NCBI RefSeq assembly: GCF_003254115.1
Contig: NZ_QKZV01000001.1
Coordinates: 403,585-467,584, forward strand
From: Hydrotalea sandarakina
Lineage (GTDB): Bacteria; Bacteroidota; Bacteroidia; Chitinophagales; Chitinophagaceae
Direction of reading: 5' to 3'
Length of the DNA stretch: 64,000 nt
The position numbers and the translations under genes were made by a program. How positions within the stretch are numbered: the stretch's first letter is position 1; each line of letters opens with the position of its first letter. Of this stretch, positions 45,777-54,720 are shown in pieces. Under the pieces are notes generated by a model that worked only from the letters and a program-made list of their open reading frames with translations, was not told the origin of the DNA and did not search any database.

Positions 45777-47561
45777 CTAATCTATTTTCAATACAGCCAA
45801 AAAGGCCTCTTGCGGTACTTCTACATTACCAATTTGGCGCATACGTTTTTTACCTTCTTTTTGTTTTTCCAATAATTTACGCTTACGACTAATGTCACCA
45901 CCATAACACTTAGCGGTTACATCTTTTCGCATGGCCGAAATGGTTTCTCTGGCTATTACTTTAGCACCAATGGCCGCTTGTATGGCAATTTGAAATTGTT
46001 GTCTGGGTAACAATTCTTTTAATTTTTCACAAAGCTTTCTACCAAAGTCTTGTGCCCTACTGCGGTGAATTAATGCACTTAAGGCATCTACTTTATCACC
46101 GTTCAATAAAATATCCATTTTCACAATATCAGCTTCGCGATAGCCAATTGGGGAATAATCGAATGAAGCATACCCACGAGTGCTGCTTTTCAGCTTATCA
46201 TAAAAATCGAATACAATTTCAGTTAAAGGCATTTCAAATATTAATTCAACCCTTGTTGGGGTTAAATATGACTGGTTAATAAGAATGCCTCTTTTACCCA
46301 AACATAAGGTCATGATATTACCTATATATTCCGGTAAAGTAATAATTTGTGCTTTAATAAAAGGTTCTTCAATTCTGTCTAAACGTGTAGGATCGGGCAT
46401 TTCATAAGGGTTATTCACCACTATCTTATCGCCCTTTGTAGAATATGCATGAAAACTTACGTTAGGAACGGTTGTAATTACGGTTTGATTGAATTCTCGC
46501 TCTAAACGTTCCTGAATAATTTCCATGTGTAGCAAACCCAAAAAACCGCATCGGAAACCAAAACCAAGTGCCTTGGATGTTTCCAATTCAAATGTTAGTG
46601 ATGCATCATTCAACTGCAGTTTTTCCATGCATTCCCGTAATTCTTCAAAATCATCAGTATTTACGGGGTAAATACCTGCAAAAACCATGGGTTTAACTTC
46701 TTCAAAACCCTGAATCATTTCACCCGGGTTGGCGGCTAATGTTATAGTATCACCAACTTTAACTTCTTTTGCGTTTTTAATTCCGGTGATTATATAACCC
46801 ACATTTCCTGCGCTCAAAGAATCTTTGGGTACCATGTTTAATTTTAAAATACCCACTTCATCAGCTATATAGTTTTGTCCGGTTGAAACAAATTGAATTT
46901 TATCTCCTTTGCGTAAAGTACCGTTCATTATTCGGAAGTAAACAATAATACCTCTAAAGCTATTGAATACACTATCAAAAATTAAGGCTTGTAAAGGGGC
47001 ATTTTCATCACCTGCCGGAGGTGGAATTCTTTCAACAATAGCATTCAAAATATCTTGAATGCCTATGCCGGTTTTACCACTTGCCAACAAAATTTCTTCG
47101 GGCTTACAGCCAATTAAATCAACAATTTGGTCGGTTACTTCGGGTATCATAGCGCCATCCATATCAATTTTGTTGATAACGGGAATAATTTCCAAATCGT
47201 TGTCAATAGCCAAATAAAGGTTACTAATAGTTTGAGCCTGAATGCCTTGTGTAGCATCCACCAACAATAATGCACCTTCGCAAGCTGCTAAAGCGCGGCT
47301 AACTTCATAACTAAAATCAACGTGACCGGGGGTATCAATAAGGTTTAAAATATAATCTTCACCCTTATGATTATAGTTAATTTGAATGGCATGACTTTTT
47401 ATGGTAATTCCTTTTTCACGCTCTAAATCCATATCATCCAATACCTGGTCCATCATTTCTCTCGACCCAATTGTTTGTGTTTCCTCTAACAATCGGTCAG
47501 CCAACGTACTTTTCCCGTGGTCAATATGGGCTATAATGCAAAAATTTCTGATATTCTTCAT
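45777..47561 (-). CDS. lepA: Elongation factor 4 (LepA)
   Basis: 594 residues, full length. The translation GTPase has [15 protein letters not shown] (G1), the DTPGHVDF G3 motif and NKIDM (G4). EF-G-like domains II, III and V and the LepA-specific C-terminal domain follow, ending [16 protein letters not shown]. LepA promotes back-translocation or initiation of translation under stress at the membrane. A perfect TATCTTTG -7 element ends only seven bases before the ATG. Confidence 0.96.
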   Translation of the reverse strand: MKNIRNFCIIAHIDHGKSTLADRLLEETQTIGSREMMDQVLDDMDLEREKGITIKSHAIQINYNHKGEDYILNLIDTPGHVDFSYEVSRALAACEGALLLVDATQGIQAQTISNLYLAIDNDLEIIPVINKIDMDGAMIPEVTDQIVDLIGCKPEEILLASGKTGIGIQDILNAIVERIPPPAGDENAPLQALIFDSVFNSFRGIIVYFRIMNGTLRKGDKIQFVSTGQNYIADEVGILKLNMVPKDSLSAGNVGYIITGIKNAKEVKVGDTITLAANPGEMIQGFEEVKPMVFAGIYPVNTDDFEELRECMEKLQLNDASLTFELETSKALGFGFRCGFLGLLHMEIIQERLEREFNQTVITTVPNVSFHAYSTKGDKIVVNNPYEMPDPTRLDRIEEPFIKAQIITLPEYIGNIMTLCLGKRGILINQSYLTPTRVELIFEMPLTEIVFDFYDKLKSSTRGYASFDYSPIGYREADIVKMDILLNGDKVDALSALIHRSRAQDFGRKLCEKLKELLPRQQFQIAIQAAIGAKVIARETISAMRKDVTAKCYGGDISRKRKLLEKQKEGKKRMRQIGNVEVPQEAFLAVLKID

Positions 47562-47568
47562 ACAACTG

Positions 47569-47576
47569 CAAAGATA
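47569..47576 (-). promoter_or_regulatory. Candidate -7 element of lepA
   Basis: TATCTTTG on the minus strand matches exactly and ends seven bases before the lepA ATG, predicting a leaderless or near-leaderless mRNA. Confidence 0.5.
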
Positions 47577-47619
47577 TAAGGATAGCGGTCAACTAAGCAA
47601 CTACCTGTATTTTTTACAT

Positions 47620-48789
47620 TTAAATTACCTGCTTATCCAAAAAAGGTTCATATAAAGTCACTATTTGCGATGCAATTACTGGTTGTGCAAATTGCCTTAC
47701 TGCAGATTTAGCTATGGCAAAACGATTGAACTTTGCATATTCTTGTAACATTTGCCTGCAAGCATTCAACAAAGCTTTTTCATCACCCGGTGGCACAATT
47801 ATTCCATTATTTTCATTAATAAAATCGGCTGCACCACCGGCAGAGGATGTAATAACCGGCAATCCGCAACATAATGCTTCAAAAATGACACATGGCGCAT
47901 TTTCCTGCCAACTAAACAAAACCAATGCATTGGCTTGTTGCATGTAGGCAGCAACACTTTCATAAGGTATGGCATCGGTTAAATGCACATATGCTGATAA
48001 TTGTAGTTGCTCAATTTCAGCTTCAATAACCGACGATTTTGGCCCGACAATCACTAATTGCCATTGTTGAAATTCATTTTTTAAAAGTGCAAATGTTTTC
48101 AGTATTCCGGTTAAATTTTTTTGTGGCAGCAATGATGAAACATGTAAAAAAGTAAACTTATTGGATTGAGTTTCAGCTTTAAATTGGAAATATTGGGTAT
48201 TCACCAAATTGGGAATAACTGTTACGGTTGATAAATTGAATATTTTTTGTATTGAATTTGCCACGGTGAATGAAACGTTGGTGACAACTGCTGCTTGTTG
48301 CATTACTTTACGTAACGCATTTTTATACCAAATAGGCTTTTGGAAATAACTATCTATTGCTGTTTTTGCATACATAGATGCATGTTCTGAAACGATATAA
48401 GGCAAGTGCATTTTTTGGCACCATTTTCTAGCAATGATACCTGCACGCATTGGGGCATGCACATGTACAATAGATGGTTTTCCATAGGCCGTTAAATACT
48501 TTTTTAAAACTTTTTTATAGCATTGTTTATAAGCACGTTGATACAAAAAAGTATTTAATTTTTTAATAGGTGTAGGCTTGAAAGTAAAATAAACAATCCA
48601 TTCTTCCAGTTGCTGCTGCTTGTTGATTTCAAATTTATATTTTGAATGAATATTACTGCCTGCCTGCAAAACATGTATAACAGTAATTGGCATTAGCTCA
48701 GCAACGGCCCTGGCATTGCGTTGAATGAAATCGCCATTATAAGGTTCAAACGCATCCGGATACCAACTTGCCAACCACAATACCTGCAT
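47620..48789 (-). CDS. Glycosyltransferase family 4
   Basis: 389 residues, GT-B fold. The N-terminal half opens with MQVLWLASWYPDAFEPYNGDF, and VHVHAPMRAGIIARKW is the acceptor region. The donor site is in FEALCCGLPVITSSAGGAADFI, whose glutamate-containing FE stretch is the EX7E-type catalytic motif. It has a short three-base gap to the flippase gene, so the two are coupled. It probably adds a sugar to the unit that the flippase exports. Confidence 0.9.
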   Translation of the reverse strand: MQVLWLASWYPDAFEPYNGDFIQRNARAVAELMPITVIHVLQAGSNIHSKYKFEINKQQQLEEWIVYFTFKPTPIKKLNTFLYQRAYKQCYKKVLKKYLTAYGKPSIVHVHAPMRAGIIARKWCQKMHLPYIVSEHASMYAKTAIDSYFQKPIWYKNALRKVMQQAAVVTNVSFTVANSIQKIFNLSTVTVIPNLVNTQYFQFKAETQSNKFTFLHVSSLLPQKNLTGILKTFALLKNEFQQWQLVIVGPKSSVIEAEIEQLQLSAYVHLTDAIPYESVAAYMQQANALVLFSWQENAPCVIFEALCCGLPVITSSAGGAADFINENNGIIVPPGDEKALLNACRQMLQEYAKFNRFAIAKSAVRQFAQPVIASQIVTLYEPFLDKQVI

Positions 48790-48792
48790 ACT

Positions 48793-50061
48793 TTAGTTTT
48801 TTGTTCGAAAAATTAGCGCAAACTTTCGCCAGTCAAGCTTTTTGAAAAAAAATACATTAACGTTCATTTTTTTAAAATGATACAAAGACCATATTCCTGC
48901 AATTGCATAGGCAAATGAAGTAATAGCTGCAGCCCAATAAATATGATAGTAAGGTATAATAAGTATATTTCCTACCAAAGTAATTAATGCTGCCATCGCA
49001 GCGCCTTTTATGTTGATGGATATTTTATTCAGTCCACTAAAGTATGCTGAAAGCAAGTTTAACCCCGCCAAGAAAAACAATCCGGGCATTAAAATAAGCA
49101 TAACATTAGCAACTTTCGAAAAACTATTGCCAAACACTAATGTAATAATTGCATTCCCAAACAACATCAATAGTAAAGCAACAAGAAGAAAAAAAAGAAA
49201 AAAAAGTTGAATAATTGTGTTGATGAAAACCGGAAGTTTATTATCCTGCTTCATGGCAGATGCATTAAAAATAACGGGTGCCATAAATTGAGGTATTAAA
49301 ATAAATATTTGTGCTAATTTAGATGCCTGCATATAATTACCCGCATCAGTGGCTGAAGTAAATTTCTGCACAAACCAATAGTCTAATCTGTACACCAAAA
49401 AGAATAATAAATTAGCACCTAATGCTTGTAATGCATAACGATAAATAAGCTGCTTATTTTTTAGTTGTTGGTTATTAAATATTTGCTCATTTTTTATAAA
49501 CACCAAAGCCATAAACAATAATAAGCCATTTATTCCTGCAAAATAGAAATAGGTTTTAAATAGCACTTGGGCATGGTTGTTATGGAAATATAAAATGCTA
49601 ATAAATATAATGCATGCTATATTTCCAACTGTTTGTAACAAATTAGGTAATATGAAATGCTGTGATGCGAATAAAGCCGCCGTACAATAGTTTGTCATGA
49701 GTGTTCCGGCAATAAAAACATAAAAGCTAACGCGATAATTATGACTAACATTTTCAAAATATTGAGGAAAGAATATTTGCATTAGTATCAATAGGAATAT
49801 TACACCCATTAACTGCCAAAAACTTAGGGTAATTATTTGTTTTTTTGATATAGCTTTTTGCACTGAATAATAAGTAAAAGCACTTTCTAAACTCATTCCG
49901 CCCACCAATACAATGAATGCACCAATTGCTGTAATGTAAAGTAGTACCCCAATTTCAGCAGCATTTGTAAATCGGGCTAAACAAATATTTACCAGTAAAG
50001 AACTAATTACCAAAAAAGTTCTAGCAATAATTTGTTGCATTAATTGTTTGGTAATATTCAT
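48793..50061 (-). CDS. Second polysaccharide flippase (MOP superfamily)
   Basis: 422 residues from the ATG at 50061 (MNITKQLMQQIIARTF), with about twelve hydrophobic helices. The longer frame to 50133 runs through a perfect promoter element and lacks the family's N-terminus. It is a Wzx-like exporter of lipid-linked oligosaccharide, different in sequence from the one at 39157-40644. With the GT4 gene it forms a two-gene unit separate from the main glycan locus, which implies that two distinct glycans are exported. Confidence 0.85.
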   Translation of the reverse strand: MNITKQLMQQIIARTFLVISSLLVNICLARFTNAAEIGVLLYITAIGAFIVLVGGMSLESAFTYYSVQKAISKKQIITLSFWQLMGVIFLLILMQIFFPQYFENVSHNYRVSFYVFIAGTLMTNYCTAALFASQHFILPNLLQTVGNIACIIFISILYFHNNHAQVLFKTYFYFAGINGLLLFMALVFIKNEQIFNNQQLKNKQLIYRYALQALGANLLFFLVYRLDYWFVQKFTSATDAGNYMQASKLAQIFILIPQFMAPVIFNASAMKQDNKLPVFINTIIQLFFLFFLLVALLLMLFGNAIITLVFGNSFSKVANVMLILMPGLFFLAGLNLLSAYFSGLNKISINIKGAAMAALITLVGNILIIPYYHIYWAAAITSFAYAIAGIWSLYHFKKMNVNVFFFKKLDWRKFALIFRTKN

Positions 50062-50108
50062 CGATAAATAATTTGCACTTTTTAATGTACTGTAACTTTT
50101 TGTTGGTT

Positions 50109-50116
50109 CAAATATA
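50109..50116 (-). promoter_or_regulatory. Candidate -7 element of the flippase-GT4 unit
   Basis: TATATTTG on the minus strand matches exactly, 47 bases before the chosen flippase ATG. Confidence 0.45.
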
Positions 50117-50141
50117 AACCCGGTGTACTGCATAAATACAT

Positions 50142-50149
50142 TATTTTCG
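50142..50149 (+). promoter_or_regulatory. Candidate -7 element of the K+ channel gene
   Basis: TATTTTCG (7 of 8, TTCG variant) lies 20 bases before the channel ATG at 50170, back to back with the flippase promoter. Confidence 0.35.
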
Positions 50150-50169
50150 ATAATAAATTATTGGCTAAC

Positions 50170-51141
50170 ATGCTATTTTTAAAACATATTAATAAAAAGG
50201 CTAAAAGCGAAACAGATACCGGATTAAGTACCGTTAGCAGCTTGGTTGGTGGGCGAATGTTAAACAGGGATGGATCGCCTAATTTGCAGGTGAAGGGAAT
50301 GCGTTTTTTTGAGCGATTAAATATTTATCATGCGCTATTATCCATGCCGCTTTGGCGTTTTTTGTTGATTGTTGTTATATTCTTTATTGTAATTAATGTT
50401 TTGTTTGCCGGTGTTTATTTATGGATTGGCCTAGAACATTTAGGCGGCATTGAAACACATTCGACCACCGAAAAATTTGGTGAAGCATTTTTCTTTAGTG
50501 CACAAACATTTACAACAGTAGGCTATGGAAGAATTAGTCCCGTCGGATTTATGGCTAGTTTTGTTGCTTCATTAGAAGCGCTTTGCGGGCTATTAAGTTT
50601 TGCCATTGCAACAGGCTTAATGTATGGACGTTTTGCTCGTCCTAAAGCCTACATTCAATATAGTGCGCATGCTTTATTTGCGCCTTTTAAAGATGGCGTT
50701 GCGCTAATGATGCGTTTAGTGCCTTACACCAAAAATTATTTAGTAAATGCAGAGGCTCGTTTTACCATATCAATGAAGGTATTTGAAGAAGGTGTTGTGA
50801 AAACGCGCTTTTTTAGTGCCGCTTTAGATATAAACAAAGCATCTACACTAATGTCTAACTGGACTTTGGTTCATCCAATTAATCATGACAGCCCGCTTTA
50901 TGGACTAAAAAAAGAGGATATTGAAGCAGCAGAAACCGAGTTGTTGGTATTTTTAGAAGGATTTGATGAAAGCTTTTCTTCAACAGTTGTAACAAGAACA
51001 TCCTACACTTATCGAGAATTTGTATATGGTGCCAAGTTCAAACCCATGTATCATCCATCAGAAGATGGAAACAGTACCATTTTATATTTAGATAAGTTAG
51101 ATGATTACGAACCGGCTACCCTCAATATTCAATTTGTATAA
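50170..51141 (+). CDS. Inward-rectifier (Kir/KirBac-type) potassium channel
   Basis: 323 residues from the ATG at 50170. A TTG three codons up is rejected. The order is that of KirBac: an amphipathic slide helix (YHALLSMPLWRF), an outer helix, a pore helix and the K+ filter TVGYG (116-120), an inner helix (ALCGLLSFAIATGLMYGRFARP) and a cytoplasmic immunoglobulin-like domain. The latter has NWTLVHPINHDSPLYGLK and RTSYTYREFVYGAKF, both Kir-specific. Such channels set membrane potential and are gated by lipids, pH or small ligands. No regulator is adjacent. Confidence 0.93.
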   Translation: MLFLKHINKKAKSETDTGLSTVSSLVGGRMLNRDGSPNLQVKGMRFFERLNIYHALLSMPLWRFLLIVVIFFIVINVLFAGVYLWIGLEHLGGIETHSTTEKFGEAFFFSAQTFTTVGYGRISPVGFMASFVASLEALCGLLSFAIATGLMYGRFARPKAYIQYSAHALFAPFKDGVALMMRLVPYTKNYLVNAEARFTISMKVFEEGVVKTRFFSAALDINKASTLMSNWTLVHPINHDSPLYGLKKEDIEAAETELLVFLEGFDESFSSTVVTRTSYTYREFVYGAKFKPMYHPSEDGNSTILYLDKLDDYEPATLNIQFV

Positions 51142-51145
51142 ATAT

Positions 51146-51619
51146 TTACTCCCAAAAATGAATCGGATATTGCAAACAATTATGTTCTTCTTCCTGTACT
51201 AAGGCTTTTCCAATTTGTTGTAAAATGTTACTGTTGATTGTGTTTTCAATATGCGGGAATAGAATCCGTTCTTCAAAACGTACATGTTTTTCCAATAAAT
51301 TCACATATTCCGTTAAAATAGCATAGGTAACATGTATTTTTATTTGGTTCATGTATTGTTGTAACGCTGTATGTTCATCTTTCATTTGCAATAAGCCGGA
51401 TTGCAATACAGGATATGTATTTCCTAAAGAATACAGCAAATCCTCCTCTAATTGAAAATGATGCATTAAATCGTTTTCCCAAAAAGAAATACAAAAGTCT
51501 TTCATTACGCTATTGTCTGCCTTTTTGGCTATACCTTTTTTCAATAACAAACAAAACAATAATGCATTGTGGTGTTGCCGCGAAAGCGGCTGCATTGCCT
51601 CACTGCGTTTAATAGGCAT
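51146..51619 (-). CDS. Hemerythrin-like (HHE) domain protein
   Basis: 157 residues, one helical bundle. Candidate iron ligands appear in order: H in LSRQHHNALLF, HHFQLEED with an acidic partner, DEH, and HVRFEERILFPH with its glutamate. A C-terminal EEEHNCL adds another histidine. Cytoplasmic HHE proteins bind O2 or NO, or repair iron-sulfur centres (Ric-type), but this one lacks the RIC N-terminal CXCXC. The start overlaps the tpiA stop as TAATG, so it is translationally coupled to a glycolytic gene. Confidence 0.85.
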   Translation of the reverse strand: MPIKRSEAMQPLSRQHHNALLFCLLLKKGIAKKADNSVMKDFCISFWENDLMHHFQLEEDLLYSLGNTYPVLQSGLLQMKDEHTALQQYMNQIKIHVTYAILTEYVNLLEKHVRFEERILFPHIENTINSNILQQIGKALVQEEEHNCLQYPIHFWE

Positions 51620-52380
51620 TAATCTAACGATTGAATAATGGTAATAAATTCTTCCGCATTCAATGAAGCGCCACCTACTAAGCCCCCATCAACATCAGGT
51701 TGTGAGAATAAATCTTTTGCATTTGCAGCTTTCACACTTCCACCATACAAAATAGAAATGGTTTGAGCAATGTGATGACCATACTTTAATTCAATTTGTT
51801 GGCGAATAAAAGCATGCATATCTTGAGCTTGTTGTGTAGTAGCTGTTTTGCCGGTTCCAATAGCCCAAATGGGTTCATAGGCAATTACAATTTGTTGCAA
51901 TTGATCGGCAGTTAAATGATACAACGATTGTTTTAACTGCTCGGCAACAAACTCTTTTTCTTTTCCTTCTTCCCGAATAGACAGCGGTTCACCGCAACAA
52001 AACAAAGGTTTTAAACCATGGCTTAAACATTGATCAATTTTCTTAGCTAAAACTTCGTTGGTTTCATTAAAATATTCTCTTCTTTCGCTATGGCCAATTA
52101 TCACATACTGCACACCAACGGATTGTAACATAATTGCAGAAGTTTCTCCGGTATAGGCGCCTGATGTTTTATCGGAACAATTTTGTGCGGCAACAAATAC
52201 GTTGTTATGCTCAGCACACTTTTTAACTGCCATAGATATATATGGGAAAGGAACAGCAAAAATAATTTCCTGGCCGGGCTTAAGCGCCAGTTTAGTATGT
52301 AGTATTTTGGTCAATAATTGATGTGCTTCATCAGCATTTAAGTTCATTTTCCAGTTAGCTGCTGCTATTTGTTTACGCAT
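51619..52380 (-). CDS. tpiA: Triosephosphate isomerase
   Basis: 253 residues, a complete TIM barrel. AANWKMNLNADEA has the catalytic lysine, IIGHSERREYF the histidine, and IAYEPIWAIGTGKTAT the catalytic glutamate with the phosphate loop. The second phosphate loop ILYGGSVKAANAKDLF is also intact. It interconverts dihydroxyacetone phosphate and glyceraldehyde-3-phosphate. It lies in a leftward run after the GlmU-like and isoprenoid-like genes and before the hemerythrin gene. Confidence 0.97.
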   Translation of the reverse strand: MRKQIAAANWKMNLNADEAHQLLTKILHTKLALKPGQEIIFAVPFPYISMAVKKCAEHNNVFVAAQNCSDKTSGAYTGETSAIMLQSVGVQYVIIGHSERREYFNETNEVLAKKIDQCLSHGLKPLFCCGEPLSIREEGKEKEFVAEQLKQSLYHLTADQLQQIVIAYEPIWAIGTGKTATTQQAQDMHAFIRQQIELKYGHHIAQTISILYGGSVKAANAKDLFSQPDVDGGLVGGASLNAEEFITIIQSLD

Positions 52381-52409
52381 GGTTGAAAAGAATTAATTAT
52401 AAAATACAT

Positions 52410-53585
52410 TTATGTAAGTTGTTCAAAGATATGCTGTAACACTTTTATTTCCTGATTTGTAGTGGAAGAATTTTTAAAGCTTTTCCACTGCTGAATTTCT
52501 TTTAAAGCCTGTTCAATGGAATACTTTTTTTCAATGCCAAATGAAAAATGTGGGAAATGACGCGGCAATAAACCTGCTCCAAATACATTGCAAGCAATGC
52601 CGATAGCTGTTGCAGTGTTAATAGACGCATTAATGGCAATACGGGTATAATCGCCCATTAACACACCACATTTTTGCACAGGGGTACTGTACTTTTTTAG
52701 GCTATCATTCCAAACAGTAACCTGTTCACCACTATTTTTTATATTACTGTTACTGGCACCGGCCCCAATATTACACCAGTTGCCAATAATACTATCGCCT
52801 AAATATCCATGATGTGCTTTATTACTAAAATCCATGATTATACTATTTTTTACTTCCCCCCCTACTGTGCAATTATTACCTATGCATGTTCCGCCATAAA
52901 TTGTTGATCCCATTTTAACCACAGAATTTTTGCCAACAACAATGGGGCCACGTAAAAATGAGCCTTCCATAATTAAAGCATTATCTGCAATATATATTGG
53001 CCCATCAGCAGCATTCAGACTCACATTTTTTACTGTTGCTCCGGAAGCAATATGAATAGCTTCAGTATTTTCAACATAATTAGAAGGATGGATGATATTG
53101 TTTTGCTGTTTAGCAATAACAAATTGAAAATCGGATGCAATAATAGCAGCATTTTTAGCAAGCAAATCAATGGCAGAATTAATACAGATTAACGTTCCAT
53201 TGAAAGGAATATTTTTTTCAGAGGTACTAATTGAATTTGTGTTAAAATAAGCTTTTGCTTCTTCTAAATTACCTCTATAGGCAATTTTTTCTTTTGCATA
53301 AATTAAACCCTGCTGTTTTGATAATTGTTGCAGAGAATTGATTAATTCCATATTAGGCAATACATTCGCAGCAACAAAAACAGCTTCGGGTTGTGTTGGT
53401 GGTTCATACAAAGCCGATAAATAATCAATGGTTTGAATATAAACCTTAGTACCTGTTAATTTTTCCCATCGCTCATACTGGGTATAAATGCCATACCGTA
53501 AGTCAGCGATAGAATGATTTACAGAAAAAGGATAAAATTCATCTCTCCATGTTGCATCATCAAATAAAACTATGGGTAAATTCAT
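52410..53585 (-). CDS. GlmU-like protein: degenerate sugar nucleotidyltransferase with a hexapeptide-repeat domain
   Basis: 391 residues. The N-terminal half (MNLPIVLFDDATWRDEFYPF) resembles the NTP_transf_4 sugar nucleotidyltransferase fold but shows no clear GXGTRM nucleotide loop, so it may not be active. The C-terminal half (about 170-330) is a left-handed beta-helix with isoleucine/valine-led hexapeptides (GSFLRGPIVVGKNSVVKMGS, CIGNNCTVGG), like the GlmU acetyltransferase. It may add acetyl or acyl groups to a sugar, or regulate sugar-nucleotide synthesis. It follows the isoprenoid-like gene by eight bases, so they are cotranscribed. Confidence 0.82.
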   Translation of the reverse strand: MNLPIVLFDDATWRDEFYPFSVNHSIADLRYGIYTQYERWEKLTGTKVYIQTIDYLSALYEPPTQPEAVFVAANVLPNMELINSLQQLSKQQGLIYAKEKIAYRGNLEEAKAYFNTNSISTSEKNIPFNGTLICINSAIDLLAKNAAIIASDFQFVIAKQQNNIIHPSNYVENTEAIHIASGATVKNVSLNAADGPIYIADNALIMEGSFLRGPIVVGKNSVVKMGSTIYGGTCIGNNCTVGGEVKNSIIMDFSNKAHHGYLGDSIIGNWCNIGAGASNSNIKNSGEQVTVWNDSLKKYSTPVQKCGVLMGDYTRIAINASINTATAIGIACNVFGAGLLPRHFPHFSFGIEKKYSIEQALKEIQQWKSFKNSSTTNQEIKVLQHIFEQLT

Positions 53586-53593
53586 ATGTACAT

Positions 53594-54604
53594 TTAATTC
53601 AGTGAGTAGCCTTCTAACATAAACAAACTAATCCATCGTTTTCTGTTTTTGTATAATTCCATGTCAATCACCAAATCCTTTCTACTAAGTTCAGTAAAAT
53701 TTGGAAGCTTCTTTCCATATTTTTCTGCTACTTTTTCCAATTGTTCAATAGCCAAAAAACCTAAACAATACACTGCTGCTAAGGTATAATTAAAAAAACG
53801 TTTATTTCTCGGATTGGCTTTTACTTCACGGATGGCATTCTTCAGAAGTTGTACTTGATTGTTATACGCAGTTTTAATATCTGTAACCGAATCGGAATGA
53901 TTAGCAAAAGTATAAATTCCGGCACGACTGTCTTTAAATGTATCAAACAAATCATTAATCATTTGTATTATGGTGCCTAATAAATACCAACATTTTTTTT
54001 CTGCTTCACTACCCACAACTTGCAGATAGTAATAGCACATTAAAACGGCATATCCGCCTTTTCGATGGGTAATTGACAGTAACGTTTCAGTATCAATATC
54101 AGCATTAAATTGTAAAAGAGAATCTTTTTGTGCTGTAAACATATGCTCAAATAAACTCAGGTAATCGGTTTTATTATTTACCCTTGCCAATAAATAACGA
54201 TGAATGGATTGAATTAACATCTCATCTAATGTTTTCGGCATATAAGCATCACCCAAAAAAGTTAGCTTTTCTATTGTTTCTACACTCATTTCATGATGAT
54301 CAAAAAAATCATCATACATCGAGGCCATTACAAAATAATAAACCAACAATTTTTGTTCTTCTTGTGAAGTAAATCTTTTATGTAATTGGGTGAAAGCATC
54401 ACAAACAATGGGATTATAAATTGCAAAACTTGTAATTGTTTTTTTTCTGACTTTTTCACTAACGGTATGGCAATAATTTTTTTCAATTTCTGTTATGGTA
54501 GTTTGGGCAAATTGTTTTGCCTTACGCCTACTAATGATAAAATGCGTTACTATTCTAAAAACGATTGGTAAGGATGCTATGTATGGCCTAAAATTTTTCA
54601 CCAT
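53594..54604 (-). CDS. Putative class I isoprenoid / terpene-synthase-like enzyme
   Basis: 336 residues, helical, mostly soluble, with no signal peptide although residues 7-25 are hydrophobic. Residues 98-102 read DDFFD, the first aspartate-rich motif of class I isoprenoid enzymes. Residues 217-225 (NDLFDTFKD) resemble the NSE/DTE metal motif, and R181 in HRKGGY lies between them, where the pyrophosphate-sensing arginine is found. Overall similarity to known terpene cyclases or squalene/phytoene synthases is too weak to pick a reaction. The gene leads a leftward cluster with a GlmU-like gene, tpiA and the hemerythrin gene. A prenyl diphosphate synthase is encoded elsewhere in the window (23232-24197). 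Confidence 0.7.
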   Translation of the reverse strand: MVKNFRPYIASLPIVFRIVTHFIISRRKAKQFAQTTITEIEKNYCHTVSEKVRKKTITSFAIYNPIVCDAFTQLHKRFTSQEEQKLLVYYFVMASMYDDFFDHHEMSVETIEKLTFLGDAYMPKTLDEMLIQSIHRYLLARVNNKTDYLSLFEHMFTAQKDSLLQFNADIDTETLLSITHRKGGYAVLMCYYYLQVVGSEAEKKCWYLLGTIIQMINDLFDTFKDSRAGIYTFANHSDSVTDIKTAYNNQVQLLKNAIREVKANPRNKRFFNYTLAAVYCLGFLAIEQLEKVAEKYGKKLPNFTELSRKDLVIDMELYKNRKRWISLFMLEGYSLN

Positions 54605-54720
54605 TTACAAAGAAACTATTATTTAGCATACTATTTATACTTAACATGAACAATGCCTTTTGTTACTTATTAAACAAAACAAGTTTAGTAACTTGCACTT
54701 TCATTATAAAACCAAGCACC

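Noticed and set aside
45698-45892. 64-residue plus-strand frame across the purB-lepA terminator
   Set aside because: It includes the hairpin and overlaps the lepA 3' end on the opposite strand.
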